Source: Salinarimonas soli
GTDB taxonomy: Bacteria > Pseudomonadota > Alphaproteobacteria > Rhizobiales > Beijerinckiaceae
Reading direction: 5' to 3'
Length of the DNA: 64,000 nucleotides
Assembly: GCF_008386575.1 (NCBI RefSeq)
Contig: NZ_VUOA01000006.1
Location: 141,286-205,285, forward strand
Shown here: one piece after another, positions 34,985-42,278 of the stretch
Position numbering within the stretch: position 1 is the first letter of the stretch
Layout of the letters: the number at the start of each line of letters is the position of its first letter
Translations under genes and position numbers: made by a program
The notes under the pieces: model-generated
The model's input: the letters and a program-made list of their open reading frames with translations, nothing else
The model's database searches: none
Told to the model about the DNA's origin: nothing

Positions 34985-36132
34985 GCGCCCTCCTCTGCCC
35001 CGTCAGCGGCGCGCCCCTGCGCCAGGAGGGCCCGCACGCGCTGGCTGGCCCCGCCGGCCGCTGGCCCGTCGTCGACGGCATCCCCTATCTGCGGGTCGGG
35101 CGTGAGGCGTTGGTCCGGGACACGCTTGCCGCCCTCGACCGCGGCGATACGGAATCAGCCCTTCTCCTCCTGCTCGCCGACCAGGACGATTGGTGGACCG
35201 GCCCCGCCCCCGACGAGGCGGACCTGCGTCGTCTGGTGCGAGAGCGCTCGCGTCTCACCCTGCGCGACGCGCTGACCCTCCTCGCCTTCGGCCGCGTCGG
35301 CGACTACTTCGTCCACCGCTGGAGCGACCCGACCTACCTGGCGGGCCTCGCCCTTCTGGAGGCGCACCGGGGCGAGGAGCGGACCGCCTTCGAGCTTGCC
35401 TGCGGCATCGGGCATTACCTGCGCGAGCTGCAATTGCGCGGCCTGGAGGCTGGCGGCGCGGACGTGGTCTTCGCCAAGCTCTGGATCGCGCGCCACTGGG
35501 TGCTCCCCCGCCCCGCCGCTCTCGTCTGCTTCGATGCCGGCGCCCCCTGGCCCGTGCGCCCGCGCGCCGACCTCGCCCTGTGCCACGACGCCCTCTACTT
35601 CCTCGAGCCGAAACCTGAGATCGTGGAGCGCCTGCGCGAGATCGCGGGCGAGACGGGCTGGTTTGCCGTGGGCCACGTCCACAACCGCGAGAATCCCGGC
35701 TTCTCGGCCGGCGCCGCGATGACGGCCGCGGAGGTGGCGGTTCTCCTGCCGGACGCGGTGGCCTATGACGACGCCGAGCTCACCCGCGCCCTCGTCGAGG
35801 CCCGCGCACCCCGGCCTCGACCGCTGGGAGAGCTGCGCGCCGTCGAGGCCTTCGCCCTCGCGGCCGGGCCTGGCCTGAAGCGGGAGCCGCGCGCCCTCAC
35901 GGGCGGCCTCATCCTGCCGCCGGATGGCGCTCCCCTCGTGCGCAACCCGCTCTACCGCGATGGCCCCCGAGGTCCGGAGATCGCCTGGCCGTCCGAGCGC
36001 TACAAGGCCGAATACGCGGCGAGCGCCACCTATCCGCCCCGCCCGCAGGCCCCGGCTCGCGCGGTGGCGGGGCCCGCCGTGGAGGCGCTCGCGCGCCGGC
36101 GCGAGCTCGTCGCCCTGCCGGAGCGGTGGTAG
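34981..36132 (+). CDS. Class I SAM-dependent methyltransferase-like protein with Trm112-like N-terminus
   Basis: A 383-residue protein. The first 40 residues (LLCPVSGAPLRQEG...WPVVDGIPYLRVG) resemble the Trm112-like domain fused to many methyltransferases, but only one of its cysteines remains. The SAM loop appears as AFELACGIGHYLREL near residue 145, with LALCHDALYFLEPKPEIVERL as the post-II region. The substrate is unknown. The ATG overlaps the HD-like stop codon (ATGA), so the two are translationally coupled. The C-terminal 100 residues have no recognised domain. Confidence 0.75.
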   Translation: MSALLCPVSGAPLRQEGPHALAGPAGRWPVVDGIPYLRVGREALVRDTLAALDRGDTESALLLLLADQDDWWTGPAPDEADLRRLVRERSRLTLRDALTLLAFGRVGDYFVHRWSDPTYLAGLALLEAHRGEERTAFELACGIGHYLRELQLRGLEAGGADVVFAKLWIARHWVLPRPAALVCFDAGAPWPVRPRADLALCHDALYFLEPKPEIVERLREIAGETGWFAVGHVHNRENPGFSAGAAMTAAEVAVLLPDAVAYDDAELTRALVEARAPRPRPLGELRAVEAFALAAGPGLKREPRALTGGLILPPDGAPLVRNPLYRDGPRGPEIAWPSERYKAEYAASATYPPRPQAPARAVAGPAVEALARRRELVALPERW

Positions 36133-36135
36133 CCC

Positions 36136-37188
36136 ATGGTGGCGTGGGGCATCATCGGGTTCGGCTGGGTCGCCCGCGATTTCGTCGCGCCCGCGATCCG
36201 CGATGCCGGCCACCGCCTCGCCGCGGTCTGCGATCCCGATCCGGCCGCCCGCGCGGCGGGCGAGCGCCTCGGCGCGCGGGCTTACGCGACCGCCGACGAG
36301 CTGTGCGCGGACGAGAGCGTCGAGGCCGTCTATGTCGCGACGCCGAACCACCTGCACCGCGCTGGCGTCGAGGCGGCGGCGCGGGCGGGCCGGGCCGTGC
36401 TCTGCGAGAAGCCCATGGCGGCGGGCCTCGACGACGCGGAGGCGATGGTGCGCACCGTGGAGCGGGCCGGCATCCTCTACGGCACCGCCTTCGATCAGCG
36501 CCACCACCCCGCCCACCGCGCCATCAGGGCCGCCCTGCGCGAGGGCGCGGTGGGGGCGGTGACGGCGGTCCGCATCGTCTATGCCTGCTGGCTCGGGCCG
36601 GACTGGGGCGCGGGCGACAACTGGCGCATTGACGGGGCCAAGGCCGGCGGCGGCGCCCTCATGGACCTCGCCCCGCACGGCCTCGACCTCGCCTCCTTCC
36701 TGACGGACTCAAGCATCGAGGCCGTCGCGGCGCTCACCCAGACGCGCATCCAGCCCTACGCCGTCGACGACGGCGCGGTCCTGATCGCGCGCCTCTCCGG
36801 CGGGCCGCTGCTCACCCTGCATGTCGCCTACAACCATCCCGAGACGCTGCCCCGCCGCCGCCTGGAGATCGTCGGCGACCAGGGCCTCATCGTCGCCGAG
36901 AACACGATGGGCCAGGACCCGGGCGGCAGGGTCACCCTCACCGACGCCCGCACGGGCTCCTCCCGCCCCCTCCCCGTGCCGGGCGCCGAGCGCTCGCCCT
37001 TCCTGGAGCAGATCCTCGCTTTCGGGCACGCCCTGCGCTCGGGCGACCACCGCGCCTTCGACGCCACCCGCGACCTTCACGGCATGCGCTGCCTGATGGC
37101 GGCCTACGGATCCGAGCCGACCGCCGTTCCGGTGCGGCCGAAGGGATGGCACCGATCGACCTCCTCCCCCACGGAGACCGCCCCATGA
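36136..37188 (+). CDS. Gfo/Idh/MocA family NAD(P)-dependent oxidoreductase
   Basis: A 350-residue sugar or inositol dehydrogenase-like protein. WGIIGFGWVARDFVAPAI is the Rossmann dinucleotide loop, LCEKPMAAGLDDAEAM contains the EKP motif with the catalytic lysine at about residue 95, and GGGALMDLAPHGLDLASFL provides the D..H dyad of the C-terminal domain. Members oxidise inositols, glucosides or amino-sugar derivatives. It sits 3 bp after the methyltransferase gene and overlaps ycaO by ATGA. Oxidation of an inositol or sugar hydroxyl of the cluster product is likely. Confidence 0.9.
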   Translation: MVAWGIIGFGWVARDFVAPAIRDAGHRLAAVCDPDPAARAAGERLGARAYATADELCADESVEAVYVATPNHLHRAGVEAAARAGRAVLCEKPMAAGLDDAEAMVRTVERAGILYGTAFDQRHHPAHRAIRAALREGAVGAVTAVRIVYACWLGPDWGAGDNWRIDGAKAGGGALMDLAPHGLDLASFLTDSSIEAVAALTQTRIQPYAVDDGAVLIARLSGGPLLTLHVAYNHPETLPRRRLEIVGDQGLIVAENTMGQDPGGRVTLTDARTGSSRPLPVPGAERSPFLEQILAFGHALRSGDHRAFDATRDLHGMRCLMAAYGSEPTAVPVRPKGWHRSTSSPTETAP

Positions 37189-38708
37189 CGAAGCGCAGCA
37201 CCCAGGACCTCCCCGCGGATCTCCCCGACGCGGCGCTCGCCTATCTCGAGGCCCTGCCGCCCGGCCGCGTCGTCGCCTTCCCCATGACGCCCCTCGACCG
37301 CACGGGGGTGCCGGCCTGGAAGGCGGCGCTCTTCCTGGAGGACCCGCGCTTTCCCGGCGCCATGCCGTCCGGCTACGGCTACGGCGCGACGGACGGCGAG
37401 GCGATCGTCGGCGCGCTCGCCGAGATCGCCGAGATGATCGGCCCGACCCTGGCGATGGTGGACCGTCCCCGGATCCTTGGATCCTATGACGCGCTGGTAC
37501 GCGAGCGCGGCGCGGGCGCCGTCGCAGACCCGCTGACCCTGTGCCTGCCCGCCGGCAGCCCCGTGGGGCGCGACACGCCGCTCGCCTGGACGGAAGGGTT
37601 TCGCGTCGGCACGGGCGAGCCGGTGCTGATCCCCCTCGACGTCGCGGCCTGCGACGTGTTCGAGCTGCCGCCGGGCTACACGCCCTTCACGACCCTCATC
37701 ACCAACGGCCTCGGCGCCGGCCCCGATCTCGACTGGGCCATCGCCCACGGCCTCCTCGAATGCCTCCAGCGCGACGGCAACGGCCTCCTGTTCCGTGCCC
37801 TTGATCAAGGCGTGACCCTCGACCTGCCCGAAAGCCTGGAGCCCGCCACCCGGGCGCTGCTCGCCCGCCTCGACGAGCTCGGCATCGAGGTCCTGCCGAA
37901 ATTCGCCACCGACGAGTTCGGGCTCACCAACCTCTACGTGGTGGGCTACGACCGGGCGGCCGACGAGCCGCATACCGCCATCATGCTCTCGGGCTGCGGC
38001 GAGGCCTGCGATCCGGACCGGGACCGGGCGCTGCGCAAGGCGCTGCTTGAGTTCTGCTCGGCGCGGGTGCGCAAGGCTTATGGCCACGGGCCGCTCACAG
38101 GCGCGCTCCAGGTCGCGCCGCCGCGCTACGTGGAGGACTTCCTCACCCGCGCGCTGCCGAGCCTGGAGGGCGAGGAGACCCGGGCGCTGCGGGCGATGAT
38201 GGACTGGGCCCGCATGGACGGCCCGACCCTCCGCCGCCACCTCTCCGACACCGTGTTCTCGCGCCGCACCTCGAAGTCCTTCGCGAGCCTGCCGAGGACC
38301 GCCCTGGAGGACACCCGCGAGCGCGGGCGCTTCGCCCGGGAGCGCCTGGCGGCGGCCGGTATCGACGTGCTCGCCGTCGACTGCTCGCTGCCGGGGGTCG
38401 GCGTCGCCAAGGTGGTGGCCCCGACGCTCGAGGTCGAGACCATGAGCTACCACCGCATCGGCGAGCGCAACGCCCGCAAGCTCATCGAGCGCGACCACCC
38501 GCTCATCCGCTTCGGCGAGCCCACCGACGCCCTCCGCCCCGTGCGCCTGACGCCCGATGCGGTGGAGCGCCTGGGCGGGCAGCCCCTGTTCGACACGGCC
38601 CTTGCCGACCGCATCGTCGGCCCCCTCTACCCCCTCTACCGCGAGCCCGAGGCGCATCACGTCGCGTATCGGCTGGGTCAGGTTCCGGCGCTGCGGAGGA
38701 GCGCGTGA
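37185..38708 (+). CDS. YcaO-domain protein (ATP-dependent backbone/amide-activating family)
   Basis: A 507-residue YcaO protein. Conserved ATP-site elements are visible: GYGYGATDGEAIVGALAEIAEM, LDWAIAHGLLECLQRDGNGLLF (glutamate and aspartate ligands), SGCGEACDPDRDRALRKALLEFCSARV, and the C-terminal LPGVGVAKVVAPTLE. YcaO enzymes use ATP to activate amide oxygens for thiazoline, oxazoline or thioamide formation. No precursor peptide, TfuA or E1-like partner of RiPP clusters adjoins it, so a non-peptide substrate or a distant target is possible. It starts within the oxidoreductase stop codon. A palindromic repeat element separates it from the next gene. Confidence 0.88.
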   Translation: MTKRSTQDLPADLPDAALAYLEALPPGRVVAFPMTPLDRTGVPAWKAALFLEDPRFPGAMPSGYGYGATDGEAIVGALAEIAEMIGPTLAMVDRPRILGSYDALVRERGAGAVADPLTLCLPAGSPVGRDTPLAWTEGFRVGTGEPVLIPLDVAACDVFELPPGYTPFTTLITNGLGAGPDLDWAIAHGLLECLQRDGNGLLFRALDQGVTLDLPESLEPATRALLARLDELGIEVLPKFATDEFGLTNLYVVGYDRAADEPHTAIMLSGCGEACDPDRDRALRKALLEFCSARVRKAYGHGPLTGALQVAPPRYVEDFLTRALPSLEGEETRALRAMMDWARMDGPTLRRHLSDTVFSRRTSKSFASLPRTALEDTRERGRFARERLAAAGIDVLAVDCSLPGVGVAKVVAPTLEVETMSYHRIGERNARKLIERDHPLIRFGEPTDALRPVRLTPDAVERLGGQPLFDTALADRIVGPLYPLYREPEAHHVAYRLGQVPALRRSA

Positions 38709-38765
38709 CCTTGCCCGCCGGTCTGTTGATCAAGAGCCCGCAGCTCGTGGCTTCAACCGCAACGC

Positions 38766-38957
38766 TGTCATCCCCGGCCGGAGCGCGCTTGTCGCACGCA
38801 GGGGAAGGGGATCCAGCCGCAGCAATTCTGCCGCGCAGCGGCTCATTCTGGCCCGTCAGGAGCCCTCGACGGGCCAGACGTGCGCCGACGGCGCAGCAAG
38901 CAGCGCAGGATCCCCGTCCCCTGCGCTGGCCGACGCCGGCTCCGGCCGAGGATGACG
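38766..38957. repeat. Intergenic palindromic repeat element, about 190 bp
   Basis: The outer arms GTCATCCCCGGCCGGAG (38767-38783) and its reverse complement at 38940-38956 differ at one base. A second nested pair, GCAGGGGAAGGGGATCC (38798-38814) and 38908-38924, also differs at one base. The whole element could fold into a long hairpin. It fills the 286-bp gap between ycaO and the TIM-barrel gene, where no convincing coding sequence is seen. It has the look of a dispersed alphaproteobacterial intergenic repeat. Confidence 0.75.
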
Positions 38958-38994
38958 GCCATCACGCGAAGAGCCCAATCCCACGGAGGAGCCC

Positions 38995-39870
38995 ATGACC
39001 CGCCTCAGGTTCGCCTACAACACCAACGGAACGGCCAATCACCGGCTCGACGATGCGCTCTCGCTCATCGCGGATTCGGGCTATGACGGCGTCGCCCTCA
39101 CCCTCGACCACCAGCATTTCGACCCGTTCGAGCCCGATTGCGCGGCCCGCGCCGAGCGCTTGGCCCGCCGCCTCGACGGGCTCAGCCTCGGCAGCGTGAT
39201 CGAGACCGGCGCCCGCTACCTCCTCGACCCGCGTGCCAAGCACGAGCCGACGCTCCTCACCCGCGATCCCGCCGGCCGCGCGCGGCGCGTTGACTTCCTC
39301 TGCCGCGCCGTCGACATCGCCGCGACGCTGGGCTCCGAGGCGGTGTCGTTCTGGGCCGGCGTGCCCAAGGCGGGGGTGGGCCGCGACGAGGCCTGGAGCT
39401 GGCTGCGGCAGGGCCTGGAGGCCGTCTGCCGCCACGCGGAGGACCGGGGCGTCACGGTGGCGCTGGAGCCGGAGCCCGGCATGCTGGTCGAGACCGTGGA
39501 CGACTACGCGACGGTCGCCCGCGACCTGCCGAACCTGACGCTCGCGCTCGATCTCGGCCATTGCCTCGTGACGGGCGAGCGCGACCCGGCCGCCGCGGCC
39601 CGCGAGTTCGATGGGCGCATCGGCACCGTGTCGATCGAGGACATGAAGCGGGGCGAGCACATCCATCTGGCCTTCGGTGAGGGCGACATGGACATCCCCG
39701 GCATCCTCGACGCCCTGGAGGAGATCGCGTTCGAGCGCCTCGTCTGCGTCGAGCTCTCCCGCGACAGCCACCGAGCAGACACCATGGTGCCCCAGGCGCT
39801 ACGCTATCTCCGCTCCTGCCGCGTCGAGGTGGAGCGGACCGCGAGCCTCGCCCTCTCGGCCGGAGCCTGA
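38995..39870 (+). CDS. Xylose-isomerase-like TIM-barrel sugar isomerase/epimerase
   Basis: A 291-residue AP-endonuclease-2/xylose-isomerase-type TIM barrel. It opens with RFAYNTNGTANHRLDDALSLIADSGYDGVALTLDHQHF. Metal-ligand positions are seen in VALEPEPGMLVET, LALDLGHCLVTGE and SIEDMKRGEHIHLAFGEGDMD. Relatives include the inositol-catabolic IolE/IolI and the EboE-like proteins. An ATG with AGGAG upstream starts the gene. In this cluster an inosose or sugar-phosphate isomerisation is plausible. It is followed 3 bp later by the glycosyltransferase gene. Confidence 0.85.
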   Translation: MTRLRFAYNTNGTANHRLDDALSLIADSGYDGVALTLDHQHFDPFEPDCAARAERLARRLDGLSLGSVIETGARYLLDPRAKHEPTLLTRDPAGRARRVDFLCRAVDIAATLGSEAVSFWAGVPKAGVGRDEAWSWLRQGLEAVCRHAEDRGVTVALEPEPGMLVETVDDYATVARDLPNLTLALDLGHCLVTGERDPAAAAREFDGRIGTVSIEDMKRGEHIHLAFGEGDMDIPGILDALEEIAFERLVCVELSRDSHRADTMVPQALRYLRSCRVEVERTASLALSAGA

Positions 39871-39873
39871 GCC

Positions 39874-41103
39874 ATGCGCGTCTGCTTCGTGAGCCGCCGC
39901 TTCTTCCCCGCCATCTCAGGGATGAGCGTCTACGCCATCAACTTGCTGCGCCAGCTCGTGGCGCACGGCATCGACGTCACGATGATCAGCCAGTACCGCG
40001 GCGACGAGCGTGGCATGCGCGTCTATGGCGGCGGCCCGCCCCCGCCCGTGGAGGGCGTGCGCGTCATCGGCCTGGAGGCGCACGGCGAGCAGAACGGGGG
40101 CGACTTCGAGCGCGACGTCGACGCCATGGTGGAGACGATCGTGGCCGAGCACGAACGCGCGCCCTTCGACATCCTGCATGCCCAATACGGCTATCCCAAC
40201 GGCTGGGCCGCGTTGCTCGCGGCGCGCCGCATCGGCGTGCCCGTGGTGGTCTCGATCCAGGGCGGGGACGGGCATTGGGTGGGCTCGTGCTGCGAGACGC
40301 ACCGCCTCGCCCTCACGCGCGTCCTCGACCACGCCAACGCCCTCCTCATCGGCGGCGAGAGCTTCATCGGCGAGGTCACGGAACGCCTCGGCACCCCGCG
40401 CGAGCGCTTCACGATCGTGCCCGGCGCCGTCGACACGGGTACCTTCCATCCCGCCGACGACTGGAGCCCCGGCCGGGCCCGCGACCCCGTGCGCCTGTTC
40501 TACCATGGCCGCGTCGACCGCCGGAAAGGCGTGCTCGACATGCTCGACGCGCTCGCCCTCCTGCGCGACCGCGGCACGCCCTTCGCCTGCGCGATCTCCG
40601 GCATCGGCCCCGACGTGGACCCCGCCCGCGAGCGTGCCTCTGCCCTGCACCTGACGCCCCATGTCGAGTTCACGGGCTACGCGGCCTATGGCGACGTGCC
40701 GGCGCTCTATCGCGGGGCGGACGTGTTCGTGTCACCGACCTACGCTGAAGGGTTCTCCAACACGATCCTGGAGGCGATGGCGTCGGGGCTGCCCGTCGTC
40801 GCCTGCCGCACGGTGGGCGTGGTGGATTGCCTGCGCGACGGGGAGAACGGGCTTCTGATCGAGCCCGGCGACATCGCGGCCCAGGCCGACGCGCTGGAGC
40901 GGATCATCCGGGACGAGCCCCTTCGCGCCCGCCTTGCCGCGGCCGCCCTCGACGAGTGCCGCCGGGTCTATTCCTGGGAGGCAGTGGGCGCGCAGATCGT
41001 GGGCCTCTATGCCTCGCTCCGCGGGGCCCGACCTGACCTCTCCTTCGAGCCCGAGGTGCCCATCCACCCCTGCCGCTTCCGGGCCGAGCCGCACCTCCTG
41101 TGA
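39874..41103 (+). CDS. GT4 family glycosyltransferase (MshA/BshA-like fold)
   Basis: A 409-residue GT-B glycosyltransferase. The N-terminal domain begins MRVCFVSRRFFPAISGMSVYAINLLRQL with the glycine-rich acceptor loop. The C-terminal nucleotide-sugar domain has LFYHGRVDRRKGVLDMLDAL and the E292-x7-E300 motif in YAEGFSNTILEAMASGLPVVA. The retaining GT4 family includes MshA, which glycosylates inositol-3-phosphate in mycothiol synthesis, and BshA. Sitting with an inositol-phosphate synthase and a PIG-L deacetylase, an MshA-like reaction is the leading idea, but the donor and acceptor are not proven. Confidence 0.9.
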   Translation: MRVCFVSRRFFPAISGMSVYAINLLRQLVAHGIDVTMISQYRGDERGMRVYGGGPPPPVEGVRVIGLEAHGEQNGGDFERDVDAMVETIVAEHERAPFDILHAQYGYPNGWAALLAARRIGVPVVVSIQGGDGHWVGSCCETHRLALTRVLDHANALLIGGESFIGEVTERLGTPRERFTIVPGAVDTGTFHPADDWSPGRARDPVRLFYHGRVDRRKGVLDMLDALALLRDRGTPFACAISGIGPDVDPARERASALHLTPHVEFTGYAAYGDVPALYRGADVFVSPTYAEGFSNTILEAMASGLPVVACRTVGVVDCLRDGENGLLIEPGDIAAQADALERIIRDEPLRARLAAAALDECRRVYSWEAVGAQIVGLYASLRGARPDLSFEPEVPIHPCRFRAEPHLL

Positions 41104-41873
41104 TGCCGACCGCCCTCGCCCTCTCGCCCCATCTCGACGATGCGGCCTTCTCCTGCGGAGGGACCCTCGCGGCCCTGAGCGACACCGGGTGGCGGGTCGT
41201 GATCGCGACAATGTTCACCGCGAGCGTGCCCGACCCGGGGGGCTTCGCGCTTGCCTGCCAGCTCGACAAGGGCCTCGGCCCGGAGGTCGACTACATGGCG
41301 CTGCGCCGCGCCGAGGACGCCCGCGCCGCCGCCATCCTCGGTGCCGAGGCGCTGTGGCTCCCGTTCCCGGAGGCGCCCCACCGCGGCTACCATTCGGCTC
41401 CCGCCCTCTTCGCGCCGCCGCTCGCCGCCGACCGCGTCGAGGAAGCCCTCGCGCCCGCGTTCCGCGAACTCTTCGACGGTCTCGCGCCGGACCTGATCCT
41501 CGCGCCCCAGGCCGTCGGCGGGCATGTCGATCATGTGGCGGCGGTGCGGGCCCTGCGGCGGGTCGACCCGCCTGCGCCGGTCCTCTGGTGGCGCGACTAT
41601 CCCTACGTCGCGCGGGCTGCGACCCCGCCCGAGCCGTTCGGGGAGGCCTTCGCCGCGCTCGACGAGATCGTGGTCCCGCTCGGACCGGATGCGCTCACCC
41701 GGCGCTGCCGGGCCTCCCTCGCCTATGCCTCCCAGATCGGCTTCCAGTTCGGCGGCGCCGAGAGCGCCGCGAGCGCCTTCGCGCGGAGCGGCGCAGCCGA
41801 GACCTTCAGGTCGGCGAGCGGCCGGGCGGTTCTGGGGGGCCTTGTGACGGCGCGCGAAGCGCAACGGGCGTGA
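41103..41873 (+). CDS. PIG-L family zinc-dependent N-deacetylase (MshB/BshB-like)
   Basis: A 256-residue LmbE/PIG-L protein. Zinc ligands are in SPHLDDAAFSCGG (H10, D13) and GGHVDHVAA (H144 with H141), the canonical PHxDD and HxDH pair. Family members remove acetyl from GlcNAc-containing glycosides such as GlcNAc-inositol, GlcNAc-malate and GPI precursors. The ATG at 41103 overlaps the glycosyltransferase stop by one base, so the two are coupled, just as MshA/MshB and BshA/BshB act in sequence. It ends the rightward cluster. Confidence 0.9.
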   Translation: MPTALALSPHLDDAAFSCGGTLAALSDTGWRVVIATMFTASVPDPGGFALACQLDKGLGPEVDYMALRRAEDARAAAILGAEALWLPFPEAPHRGYHSAPALFAPPLAADRVEEALAPAFRELFDGLAPDLILAPQAVGGHVDHVAAVRALRRVDPPAPVLWWRDYPYVARAATPPEPFGEAFAALDEIVVPLGPDALTRRCRASLAYASQIGFQFGGAESAASAFARSGAAETFRSASGRAVLGGLVTAREAQRA

Positions 41874-41883
41874 GGGAGAGCCC

Positions 41884-42249
41884 TCAGCCCCGCCTCTCGG
41901 CGCTCTGGAGGAGACGGTCGGCTACCATGCCGCCCATGCAGCCGAGCATCCCGCCCGCGGCCTTGACGACCGCGTCCTTGATCACGCCGTGCCGGCCGGG
42001 CGCGAGATGCTGAAGAAGCTCCAGGCTGACCGTAGCGCCAAGGAGCAGGACGACCACGAGGAGCCGGTGGCGCGGATAGGCGAGCCAGAACGCGCCGCCC
42101 AGCATCGCGAAGGCGAGGAACCGCTCTCGATTGGGCGACAGGCCGGTTTCCGGCCGCAGCTCGATCGGCGAGAGCGTCGACAGGAGCACCAGCCCGAAGA
42201 GGAGCCAGGCGAGCCAGCACAGGAGTCGCGTCAAGCGGAACTCGGTCAT
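41884..42249 (-). CDS. VanZ-like small membrane protein
   Basis: A 121-residue protein with about four hydrophobic segments: LLCWLAWLLFGLVLLSTLSPIELRP, RFLAFAMLGGAFWLAY, LLVVVLLLGATVSLELLQHLAPGRHG and AAGGMLGCMGGMVAD. The ELLQHLAPGRHGVIKDAVVKAAGG region matches the VanZ family. Function unknown; VanZ relatives are linked to cell-envelope or glycopeptide phenotypes. It is convergent with the PIG-L gene (10 bp apart) and follows the SDR gene in the leftward direction. Confidence 0.8.
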   Translation of the reverse strand: MTEFRLTRLLCWLAWLLFGLVLLSTLSPIELRPETGLSPNRERFLAFAMLGGAFWLAYPRHRLLVVVLLLGATVSLELLQHLAPGRHGVIKDAVVKAAGGMLGCMGGMVADRLLQSAERRG

Positions 42250-42278
42250 GGGATCGTCAGGTCCGTCGTGGGGCGGGG

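Noticed and set aside
38705-38998. A 97-codon frame after ycaO that could have been a precursor peptide
   Set aside because: It coincides with a palindromic repeat, has no leader/core pattern or Cys/Ser/Thr-rich end, and no convincing ribosome binding site.
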